Shown in pieces: positions 34,352 to 41,536 of a stretch of DNA of 64,000 nt (the stretch's first letter is position 1; every line of letters begins with the position of its first letter). A model generated the notes under the pieces. That model was given only the letters and a program-made list of their open reading frames with translations. It had not been told where the DNA came from and did no database searches. The stretch is from Phocaeicola abscessus CCUG 55929. GTDB lineage: Bacteria > Bacteroidota > Bacteroidia > Bacteroidales > Bacteroidaceae. The position numbers and the translations under genes are program-made. The stretch lies in contig NZ_HE997182.1 of assembly GCF_000312445.1 (NCBI RefSeq), positions 842,841 through 906,840 on the forward strand. The letters run 5' to 3'.

Positions 34352-34552
34352 GCCCGGCTCACCTGTACTGCCCGCCTACCTAAAACTTGGTAGAAAATAG
34401 ATCATCTCTTGATTCGTTTAAGTGATTATGCAGGCAAAAATAAACGTTTTCCTTACATGGACGATGTGCAACTGCGAAAGTGAGTGTGAGCTTTCGGTGT
34501 TTATCACCCTTTCAGGGAAACGTTTTATCTTATGGAGAACAAGCGGCGCTTG
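34352..34552. other. Spacer between recombinase remnant and DUF4857 gene
   Basis: No gene. Similar words AAACGTTTTCC (near 34443) and GGGAAACGTTT (near 34516) form an imperfect inverted repeat about 85 bp across, of unknown role. Confidence 0.3.
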
Positions 34553-35587
34553 TCAGAAGAAGTGCGGCTTGACGTACTTATCCGTGTAGGAGGTGAAGTG
34601 CAGTCCGGGCATCGGGCCGTCGGAGGTCGGGATGCGCATCGAGTCGATGAGCGAGAAGTCGTCGGCAGACAGCGCATAGTATTCTTCCGCCTCGGGCGTT
34701 GTGACGCAAACCGTCCAGTCGAACATATTGCCGAAGATGGTGAGCTTGTCCGTCTCCGGATTGTAGGCGGGTAGCCCGGTCTTTATCACTTCGTAGGTCT
34801 TGTTCATCAATACGTAGAAGGAGTGGCCGGCATCGGTGAGGTACCCCAGCGTTCGGCGGTCGGAGAATTCCGTGATGAAGAGGTATTCGGCGTGCAGCCC
34901 TTCGGGCAGGGGGATGGAGCGCACGTAGGGACGGCCCCACACCTGCTTCAGGTGGAACAGCTTGCCCGCATCATCCAGAATGAGGTATCCTTCGTCGTAT
35001 TCTTTCCGGGGGTTGGGGTTGCCGGCTATACGAGAGGCGGGAAAGCGGAAGCCTTTCTTCACAAGCGCCTCCGTAAACTTCGCGCTTTTCTCCCTGTCTA
35101 CGCTGTTACTGTCCATCACGACGAACTCAATGCCTCTCCGGGTGATGCGGAACACATCGTCCGGCATGGCCAGGTCCACCCGCTTCGACATGCTCTCCAA
35201 CAACGGATACAATGGGACGGCGGCGGTGTTGACTTCCGACGCCGATACGCGGAAGTTGAAGTTGGTGCGCTGCACCTCGCGCGGCGTGACGGGCACCCCC
35301 TTCAGGCTGTCGGGGAAGCGCTCGTCGGCCATCAGTTGCCGGACGTAGAACAGGGGCAGGATGCTGTCGGTCTGCTCCTGCGTATAATTGTTGCCCGAGC
35401 GGTCGCGCCGTATCATGCCGGTGGTCTCGTCGTAGCCTATGGAGAGAAAATCGCCTATCACGCAGCTGTATAGGGCGAAAGGCGTGCGCGAAGGCTTGGA
35501 GGCAAAGAAAGCGTAGCACCACGGCAGTTGCCAGAGGAGCAACAACGCCACCGTGAGGTATAGGAATAGTTGACTAAAACGTTTCAT
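34553..35587 (-). CDS. DUF4857 domain-containing membrane-anchored protein
   Basis: A 344-residue protein with one N-terminal membrane helix (LFLYLTVALLLLWQLPWCYAFF) and a large extracytoplasmic beta-rich domain (about residues 50-344). I recognise it as DUF4857, a Bacteroidota family found beside ABC transporters. The domain ends in YTDKYVKPHFF, and no catalytic motif is apparent. The start at 35587 is chosen because the hydrophobic helix begins right after it. It is the last gene of the acquired operon, 37 bp after the permease gene. Its likely role is a periplasmic partner or sensor of the transporter, by context only. Confidence 0.78.
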   Translation of the reverse strand: MKRFSQLFLYLTVALLLLWQLPWCYAFFASKPSRTPFALYSCVIGDFLSIGYDETTGMIRRDRSGNNYTQEQTDSILPLFYVRQLMADERFPDSLKGVPVTPREVQRTNFNFRVSASEVNTAAVPLYPLLESMSKRVDLAMPDDVFRITRRGIEFVVMDSNSVDREKSAKFTEALVKKGFRFPASRIAGNPNPRKEYDEGYLILDDAGKLFHLKQVWGRPYVRSIPLPEGLHAEYLFITEFSDRRTLGYLTDAGHSFYVLMNKTYEVIKTGLPAYNPETDKLTIFGNMFDWTVCVTTPEAEEYYALSADDFSLIDSMRIPTSDGPMPGLHFTSYTDKYVKPHFF

Positions 35588-35624
35588 CTCTTTGTTATGC
35601 TTTAATGATTGAATGGGGGTGAGG

Positions 35625-36293
35625 TCAGTCTTGCCTGCCCGCCTTGAAGCGCAGGACGGAAATCCACGAGAGGCTGACGCACAGCAGGCTGTAGACGACA
35701 AGCCACGGCAGAAAGCCGTTGTATGCCTCGGGCTCAGGGGAGAGGAAGAAGATGCGTAGCAGCAACAGCGTCACCGCCAGATTGAACACCCGCCGTTTCC
35801 AGGTAGGCTCCAGACACACCCATGCCGTGAGCGAATAGGCGCAGAGGCCGGCCACGTACCAAGTGGCGGCCGTCAGCAGGATGCGCGTGTAGAGCTCGGA
35901 GGCAAGCACGCCCTGCAGATAGACGAACATCAGCAGGAAGTTCGCGGCAAAGCAGGCGGTGAGTGCCAGCAGGCCGTAGAACAGCATGAGGTTTATCATC
36001 CGCAGTTGCGGATAGGGCAGGTGCAACGTCAGTTTCAGGCATTTGTGATACATCTCGGGGATGAACTGCACCAATGCCAGCAAGATGCCCGCCAGCAGGG
36101 GGATGTATTGCAGCAAGTCCACGAAGATGGCGTCGCGCATCAGCATCACTTCCCAGACGTGGGCGGCGCCTTTCAGTTCGACCACGCGATTGACGCGCAG
36201 CATGCAGTATCCGGCAAAGCCCGTGGTGACGAAGAAAGCGAGCAGCAGGTACCAACGCGTCTTAATCCATTCTTTATAAAATATAGCGTTCAT
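35625..36293 (-). CDS. ABC transporter permease-like membrane protein
   Basis: A 222-residue integral membrane protein with six predicted helices. It begins with MNAIFYKEWIKTRWYLLLAF, the K-E-x-x-K-x-R start typical of ABC-2 type permeases. The first large loop (VVELKGAAHVWEVMLMRDAI) is extracytoplasmic. It follows the ATPase gene after 7 bp, so the two should form one transporter. It is short for an exporter half, and there is no clear substrate clue. The start at 36293 is used rather than a 20-codon extension that would overlap the ATPase gene. Confidence 0.75.
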   Translation of the reverse strand: MNAIFYKEWIKTRWYLLLAFFVTTGFAGYCMLRVNRVVELKGAAHVWEVMLMRDAIFVDLLQYIPLLAGILLALVQFIPEMYHKCLKLTLHLPYPQLRMINLMLFYGLLALTACFAANFLLMFVYLQGVLASELYTRILLTAATWYVAGLCAYSLTAWVCLEPTWKRRVFNLAVTLLLLRIFFLSPEPEAYNGFLPWLVVYSLLCVSLSWISVLRFKAGRQD

Positions 36294-36300
36294 TTCTTTC

Positions 36301-37188
36301 TTAATATTTCCCGGTGAGGCCGATGAAGGCGTCTTCCAGATTGACGGTTTCACATTTCAGTTGACTGTAGGGCACTTGCAGGGCGGCGAACCGAGCTTCC
36401 ACTTCTTGCCGAGTGAGGAAGGAGAATGTCTCCAGCGTGTTGCGTATCACGGCGGGATGATGGAAGTCCGCATCCTCCGGCAAGGTATAGCCTTCGGGCA
36501 CGGTGCAGGTGTAGCAGCGTATCGTGTCGAGCAGTTCCCTGACGGGTTGTTGAATCAGGATGCTGCCGTAGTCCATGATGATGCAGTCGTCTATCAGGCG
36601 TTCCATGTCTTGAATGATGTGCGAGGTCAGGAAGACGGTTTTGTTCTCCGAGCGGGCATAGTCGCGCAGGTAATCTACGAAGAGACGGCGGTAGCCGGGG
36701 TCGAGCCCTAACGAGAAGTCGTCCAGCACCAGCAGTGCCGGGTTCTGTGCCAGAATGAGCCCCAGTGCCACTTGCGACCGCTGTCCGCACGACATACGCG
36801 AAATGCGTTGTCCGGGGGCTACTTTCAGCTTGTTCATCAAGTCGTAGTAGGCCTCTTTCCGCCACTGCCCGGGATAGAAGGCGGCATAAAACCGCTCAAT
36901 CTCGCGGATGGTCATGAACTGGTATTGCACATGTCCCTCGATGAGCAGTCCGATATTTCGGCGCAAGGCCGGCGGCATGGTCTGTATGTTCTCTCCGAAG
37001 ATGAAACATTGTCCCGAACGGGGTGTCAGGTAGCCGCTCAAGATGTTGATGGTGGTGGTCTTGCCCGTCCCGTTCTTTCCCAACAGCCCCAATATGCGCC
37101 CTTGCGGAACGCTGAAGCTAAGATTTTCGTATATCAACCGTTTGCCGTAGTAGTGCGTCAGGTTATTGCATTCAATGATATTTTCCAT
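36301..37188 (-). CDS. ABC transporter ATPase with atypical catalytic motifs
   Basis: A 295-residue nucleotide-binding protein. The Walker A is standard (GLLGKNGTGKTTTIN). The signature reads MSCGQRSQ instead of LSGGQ, and the Walker B region LLVLDDFSLGLDP has Asp where the catalytic Glu normally stands and FS where P-T/S is usual. The switch His is in FLTSHIIQDMERL. Such changes usually slow ATP hydrolysis. A C-terminal extension of about 80 residues after the core resembles that of CcmA/gliding-type ATPases. It pairs with the permease downstream. The product may be a gated or slow transporter, or an assembly factor, rather than a fast pump; that is inference. Confidence 0.83.
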   Translation of the reverse strand: MENIIECNNLTHYYGKRLIYENLSFSVPQGRILGLLGKNGTGKTTTINILSGYLTPRSGQCFIFGENIQTMPPALRRNIGLLIEGHVQYQFMTIREIERFYAAFYPGQWRKEAYYDLMNKLKVAPGQRISRMSCGQRSQVALGLILAQNPALLVLDDFSLGLDPGYRRLFVDYLRDYARSENKTVFLTSHIIQDMERLIDDCIIMDYGSILIQQPVRELLDTIRCYTCTVPEGYTLPEDADFHHPAVIRNTLETFSFLTRQEVEARFAALQVPYSQLKCETVNLEDAFIGLTGKY

Positions 37189-37225
37189 TGATTATTATAA
37201 GAAATCCATCAAGCCTCTCCCCCGG

Positions 37226-37370
37226 CCCATAGGGAGGGGAGAGGGGAAAGAGTAGAAAGGAGATGAAATAAAAAAGTTCATATTACATATTATACATATT
37301 GCCCTTGCAAGTATAAAATGCTCCTTGCAGGGATTAAACAGCCCAAACTCCCTCCTCCCCTCCCTATGGG
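37226..37370. repeat. Inverted-repeat element (MITE-like) between ABC and PepSY genes
   Basis: A perfect 14-bp inverted repeat, CCCATAGGGAGGGG (37226-37239) and CCCCTCCCTATGGG (37357-37370), encloses an AT-rich core of 117 bp. The flanks (CCTCTCCC) extend the symmetry imperfectly to about 165 bp. No gene is inside. It sits in the only gap over 100 bp within the operon and could be a small mobile repeat or an attenuator. Confidence 0.65.
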
Positions 37371-37392
37371 ACAGGGGACGGTGGGAGAGGTT

Positions 37393-38028
37393 TTAGAGAA
37401 AGAGAAACAACAGCGGAATCAATATCCCCGCCGCCAACTCTATTCCTCCGCGTCCCCACAACCCTTTCGGGCCCTTCAGCATGATGAGGCCTGTAAACGT
37501 GATGAGAATAAGCCCTACCGCGAACAAGTCGGAGAAGTGTGTCCACCAGCTGCCGGGGTTATAGTGCAGCTTGGTCAGGGTGCTCAGCAATGGGCGACGT
37601 GTCAGTTTCTCATACACCACATGGTGGCCGGCAAGGTCTATCATCACGTTGGAGCCTCCTTTCAGAAACACCTTCATCTCTCCCTCTTTGGGGAAGTAAT
37701 GCTTGGTGTAGTTGTCTGCTTCGTTGATGGGTTCCAGCAACTTCAACACATCTTCTTTGCGGATGTCGGCTTGTGCTGGCAAGGCTTCGGTCAACTTGTA
37801 TTCCTGCCGTTCTATCGAGTAGTGAGGGTTGAAGCTGCCGCGGTGGTTCATCGCAATGCCCGAAACGGCATATATCAGCACCATCCCCGAGAAGAAGAAC
37901 GACACGTCGCGGTGCACCAGGCGGCACCACTTGCGCAGGAGCGTGCCGGCTTTGCCTTGGTTGTTGCGTTGCCGCCCACCCTTTGCTTCCGGCATGTTCT
38001 CTTCCACCGACGGCTTACTGAATCTCAT
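37393..38028 (-). CDS. PepSY-associated transmembrane protein
   Basis: A 211-residue membrane protein of the PepSY-TM family, related to the ferric-reductase-like or iron-uptake membrane proteins found with siderophore receptors. One helix (VSFFFSGMVLIYAVSGIAM) follows the RLVHRDVS start. A periplasmic PepSY-like domain comes next (EALPAQADIRKEDVLKLLEP), then the H-x-x-P-G-x-W-W motif in LHYNPGSWWTHFSDLFAVGL and two final helices. The His residues of the helices could bind heme. It overlaps the preceding lipoprotein gene by 14 bp; an internal ATG at 37995 would avoid that. Confidence 0.83.
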   Translation of the reverse strand: MRFSKPSVEENMPEAKGGRQRNNQGKAGTLLRKWCRLVHRDVSFFFSGMVLIYAVSGIAMNHRGSFNPHYSIERQEYKLTEALPAQADIRKEDVLKLLEPINEADNYTKHYFPKEGEMKVFLKGGSNVMIDLAGHHVVYEKLTRRPLLSTLTKLHYNPGSWWTHFSDLFAVGLILITFTGLIMLKGPKGLWGRGGIELAAGILIPLLFLFL

Positions 38029-38602
38029 AGCCGGTGGCCTGTATGTAGTAGAAAGACAGATAGGCTTTCCCCTCCTTTGCCTGACGGTCGGCTATCTTGG
38101 CACGGAAGTCGGCGATGCGCGCTTCGGGTGTGTTGGCCGTTTCGTTGCGTGCTTTCTTCTCGGTGCTGCATCCGCCTTCACCCTCTTCGCTGTGCTTTTG
38201 GGCAGAAGCTTCTTTCAGTTGAGATTCCCATTGTTGCAGGTAGGCTTCGTCCACACGCTGCTCCATGAGCGTGCCTTTCACACGGACGATGCTGTTGACG
38301 CATTTCGTGTCGAACGAACCCAGTTCGCCGGCTTCCACGCGAATGGTCTGCGTATCGTCGCTGCCCATCAGGAAAATCTTGGTGGCGCCGTGCTTGCAGG
38401 CATGTGTACACACCCCTTCGACGGTCACTTCCTTATTGGTCAGTACCTCGGCATCGGCCAGCAAGCTGTCTATTCCGAGTACGTCCGAAGTTTGTTCGGC
38501 GGTTGTAGAACTGTCCGCATTCTTGACTTGCTTGTTGCCACATGCGGTGAATGTGAGTGCTGTTGCAGCAATGGCTGCGATGAGAATGTTCTTGGTTTTC
38601 AT
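38015..38602 (-). CDS. OB-fold-like lipoprotein
   Basis: A 195-residue lipoprotein (signal peptide ending in LTFTAC, Cys21 lipid-modified). The middle part, VLTNKEVTVEGVCTHACKHG to NSIVRVKGTLMEQ, has the beta-strand pattern of an OB-fold (tRNA_anti/YgiW-like) domain. It holds Cys-x-x-x-Cys (CTHAC), which could bind a metal or thiol. An acidic/basic helical tail follows and contains GGCSTEKK. It overlaps the PepSY gene, so the two are made together, and sits after the DUF6850 barrel gene. Function is unknown; a periplasmic carrier role is a guess. Confidence 0.75.
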   Translation of the reverse strand: MKTKNILIAAIAATALTFTACGNKQVKNADSSTTAEQTSDVLGIDSLLADAEVLTNKEVTVEGVCTHACKHGATKIFLMGSDDTQTIRVEAGELGSFDTKCVNSIVRVKGTLMEQRVDEAYLQQWESQLKEASAQKHSEEGEGGCSTEKKARNETANTPEARIADFRAKIADRQAKEGKAYLSFYYIQATGYEIQ

Positions 38603-38657
38603 TGTTCTTTTGTTATTAGTTAGTATAAAAATGTTGTTTGCAAATGGTTAAACAGGC

Positions 38658-40190
38658 CTACAGATACACTCCGATGCCTGCTTGGAATGAACGGTTCTTC
38701 TCGTGGTTGGCGTATAGCGTATGTTGCCACCCGACTTCCGCGTAGCCCAAATTCTTTCCGATGTATCGAGACCATCGCAGAGAGAAGCCGTATGTCGTAC
38801 GGCTGCCGCTCAGCATCTCGAGGTTCTGTTGCAAGACGGTCAGGGCATACGGGTGCGCCGTTTGCCCGGCGATGTTCAGCGAGGCGTCTATCTTTTCTTG
38901 GTAAATGCCGTAAACACGTGCGTACAGCAGGCTTTTGCTCCATTTATGGGTCGAAGCAAAGTCCAGCGAAGCGCTCCACAGACTGTACTTCATGCTCTTG
39001 GCAGGCGTGTGGTAGGTGTCTTCCCGTTGCAGATACCCGATGGCAGGTTGCAGGCTCCATCGCCACTTCTCCGTCTGTTCCTGCTCATAACTGCCGCTTG
39101 CCGTTCCGTGCAGCGCCTTGCTGCCGAACTGCTCTACGGCGGAAATATGCGGATAGATGTGGTTCACTGCGTCGCCGTAGAGGTTTTCCGTCCCTTTCCG
39201 CTCGTTGTAGGCTACCGATGCCTTAAGGCCGAAAAACCGGCGGGCATGCCGTAAGAAAGTCCGGGTTACCTCGCCTTGCAGGTTGTTTTCTTTCAGCTCG
39301 TTTAGCGTGAGGTCGTTAGACTCGGGCAGCATCTTCTCGTAGAAAGAATGACGATAATGGAAGCTACCGCTCCATCTGCCATCGGCTTGTACGGGCAGCA
39401 GGTTGATTCCTGCACCGTAGCTGTGTCCTTGATAACGCACGTTTGTGCGCGTACCGTCGAAGCGGGTGTAGCTGTTCCCCAATCCCGTAAGGTGGAACGT
39501 CTTCGATACCCCCAGTTCGTTGTAGTAGGCCAGAGAGCCGTTTTGCTTGTATTTGCGCGCTTCGGCGGACAGAGCCACCGCATACGGGGCCCGGATGCCG
39601 TAAGAAGCGCCGACTTTGGCCTGCAGGTCGGCCGCCTTATTGTTGGGGCGAGGGTCTATGTCGCGAAACTCTTGCACCGCCCGGTACGAGAATTCCCCTC
39701 CGAATGTCCACCGTCCGGTTGCAGCGGCATATCCGCCTCTGAAGAAGTAGATTTCCGACTTCATATCTCCGCCTATGGTGTCGGCGGCAACGTACGGGTA
39801 GAGCAGTTCATAGTCCGAACTTTCGTTCCACTGCACATTCCGGCGCGTGCCGTTCCGGTAGTAGGCATCTCCCCATATACGCGATTTCTCGGACGTGCAT
39901 ACGTACGAGTCGCCCGCCACAAGGAATCCTTTCCATCCGTCTCCCAGTTCCGCCTTTGTCGCTCGGCTTTGTCCGTTCCACTCGCCCGTTGCCCCGAGGG
40001 TGGAGAGCGAATAAGATTGCCGATAATAATTCAAGGCCGGATTAAGGAAAGGACGTGTAAGGAACTCCCGTTTGGCCGCGGAGTGCATAAATGCCCTTTT
40101 CTGTATGAAAACCGTGTCCTCCCCTTGAGCCCAAGAGGAGGATACGGTCATCGATAGGAATAGAAGTGAAGATATGAGCCCTTTCTTCAT
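38658..40190 (-). CDS. DUF6850 family outer membrane beta-barrel protein
   Basis: A 510-residue outer membrane protein with a signal peptide (MKKGLISSLLFLSMTVSSSWAQ). It is almost entirely made of alternating beta strands with aromatic girdles, and the last strand ends in SFQAGIGVYL, typical of barrels. I recognise it as DUF6850. Features are YRQSYSLSTLGATGEW and repeated GY/YxR patterns. It has no plug, so it is not TonB-dependent. It lies between the DUF4876 gene and the OB-fold lipoprotein. Its job is unknown; a passive pore or a surface partner for the receptor is possible. Confidence 0.8.
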   Translation of the reverse strand: MKKGLISSLLFLSMTVSSSWAQGEDTVFIQKRAFMHSAAKREFLTRPFLNPALNYYRQSYSLSTLGATGEWNGQSRATKAELGDGWKGFLVAGDSYVCTSEKSRIWGDAYYRNGTRRNVQWNESSDYELLYPYVAADTIGGDMKSEIYFFRGGYAAATGRWTFGGEFSYRAVQEFRDIDPRPNNKAADLQAKVGASYGIRAPYAVALSAEARKYKQNGSLAYYNELGVSKTFHLTGLGNSYTRFDGTRTNVRYQGHSYGAGINLLPVQADGRWSGSFHYRHSFYEKMLPESNDLTLNELKENNLQGEVTRTFLRHARRFFGLKASVAYNERKGTENLYGDAVNHIYPHISAVEQFGSKALHGTASGSYEQEQTEKWRWSLQPAIGYLQREDTYHTPAKSMKYSLWSASLDFASTHKWSKSLLYARVYGIYQEKIDASLNIAGQTAHPYALTVLQQNLEMLSGSRTTYGFSLRWSRYIGKNLGYAEVGWQHTLYANHEKNRSFQAGIGVYL

Positions 40191-40209
40191 TTTGCCTTCG
40201 GAGAATAAT

Positions 40210-41505
40210 TTATTCGTGGAACTTGAAATAAGGATCCGCTTTCTGCTCAGGCAGGAAGTCCGCGGACGAGTCGTTGGTGTCCTGCAGGGTGATGCCTGAA
40301 AGCACCTTGCGACGCACGCTCTTGCCGTAGCGGGTCTTGTCGCTGTTAACTTTTCCGCAGTACGTCCAGCCTCTGTCCAAAGCAGGCGATGTTACGTTCC
40401 ATTCGTATTCGCTTTCTACACTGAGGTTGACGGCATCCAACACCCATTTGTTAGGAATCTTGTAGCCTTTGGAAGGTCCCATTTCGTACACGTTTCCGTT
40501 GATAATCATGTTGTACTTGTATTCGTAAACATAGTCTTTCAGATACTGCTCGGCAGAGAGCTGGTTGTTCTCGTCGTCGCCCAGACGTGCCAGCACGAAC
40601 GCCTTGAAGCCGCGGTTGTGAGGGCCCCAGATGGTGCGCGTGTAGCAATAAATCTTTTCCATGTTGGGTACAGGGGTATCAGTATCTGTGAATTTCGGGT
40701 TGGTACTTTCGTCATACCATTCGAAGTCGGCTTTCGTCAGGTCGAAAGAATTGGAGTTGACGGTAGTATGATCCTTACCGATGTCACACAGCAACAGAGA
40801 CTTTCCCGGGGCAACCATGATTTTACCTCCCAGCGGGACGCGGTAGATAGCGTCGGTGGTGAAGGCTTCGTTCATAATGTCCGGAGAATAGGCATACTTG
40901 CTTACCGTGAGGAATGCAGACTCGGCGATGGTGAGTCCGTCTGCGCAGAGCGTATCGCCCGAGTTGTTGTAGATACGTATGTATTTGTCGCCGTTGTATT
41001 GCTTATTCTCCGGGGTTTCTGTTCCGGTGAAGAAGATTTCGGCAATGACGAAGCTTCCTCCCTCTTTGCTGTCGTTATATACATAGCCCGTAAGGTTGAG
41101 CGGGGTAGCGGCAGAGGCTTCGGTCAGAGTTACCGACTCTTTATAGGCCCGTATCTTGGAATGGATGGTCTCTCCATTCAGGCGGTAGGTCAGAGAACCT
41201 TCCATGCTGATGGTGTATAGCCCTTCCGGCACACTCACGGCGATGCTTACAGTAGAAGAAGAAAGAACATTGGCACGAGTAGCGGGTTTCACGACGGTGG
41301 TCTTCTCTCCCGTATTGATGTTCTTCAATACCAGTTCCTGAATGCCGATAACGGGATTCTGATTCTGCAACTCGGCAGGCGCGTTGAACTGCATGGTCAC
41401 ATTGGCCATCTTTACACTGTTGTCATCGTCACTGCTACAAGCGGTGAACGCCAAACCTGCAATCACTGTCATGCAGATTACATAAAATACTCTTTTCATT
41501 TTCAT
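40210..41505 (-). CDS. DUF4876 surface lipoprotein
   Basis: A 431-residue lipoprotein (lipobox AFTAC, followed by SSDDD, a lipoprotein export-like acidic run that often marks surface exposure in Bacteroidota). It carries an N-terminal Ig-like beta domain and then a lamin-tail-like domain (FVIAEIFFTGTETPENKQYN, EYYIRIYNNSG-type). I recognise DUF4876. It is encoded just after the TonB-dependent receptor gene, as a SusD-like or surface-receptor lipoprotein would be, so it probably caps or feeds the receptor. No SusD helical repeats are present. The ligand is unknown. Confidence 0.82.
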   Translation of the reverse strand: MKMKRVFYVICMTVIAGLAFTACSSDDDNSVKMANVTMQFNAPAELQNQNPVIGIQELVLKNINTGEKTTVVKPATRANVLSSSTVSIAVSVPEGLYTISMEGSLTYRLNGETIHSKIRAYKESVTLTEASAATPLNLTGYVYNDSKEGGSFVIAEIFFTGTETPENKQYNGDKYIRIYNNSGDTLCADGLTIAESAFLTVSKYAYSPDIMNEAFTTDAIYRVPLGGKIMVAPGKSLLLCDIGKDHTTVNSNSFDLTKADFEWYDESTNPKFTDTDTPVPNMEKIYCYTRTIWGPHNRGFKAFVLARLGDDENNQLSAEQYLKDYVYEYKYNMIINGNVYEMGPSKGYKIPNKWVLDAVNLSVESEYEWNVTSPALDRGWTYCGKVNSDKTRYGKSVRRKVLSGITLQDTNDSSADFLPEQKADPYFKFHE

Positions 41506-41536
41506 CTTCTTTTGATTTTCTGTTTGATTAGGATTA

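Noticed and set aside
34823-35473. A 216-codon + strand frame
   Set aside because: Mirror of the DUF4857 gene; no domain and no promoter.
36301-37188. Lesion in the ABC ATPase gene
   Set aside because: The frame is full length and the unusual motifs are in-frame substitutions, so it was kept as an intact gene.
37318-38268. A 316-codon + strand frame
   Set aside because: It lies across the PepSY gene, the end of the OB-fold lipoprotein gene and one arm of the inverted-repeat element, and has His/Gln/Arg-rich composition without a domain.
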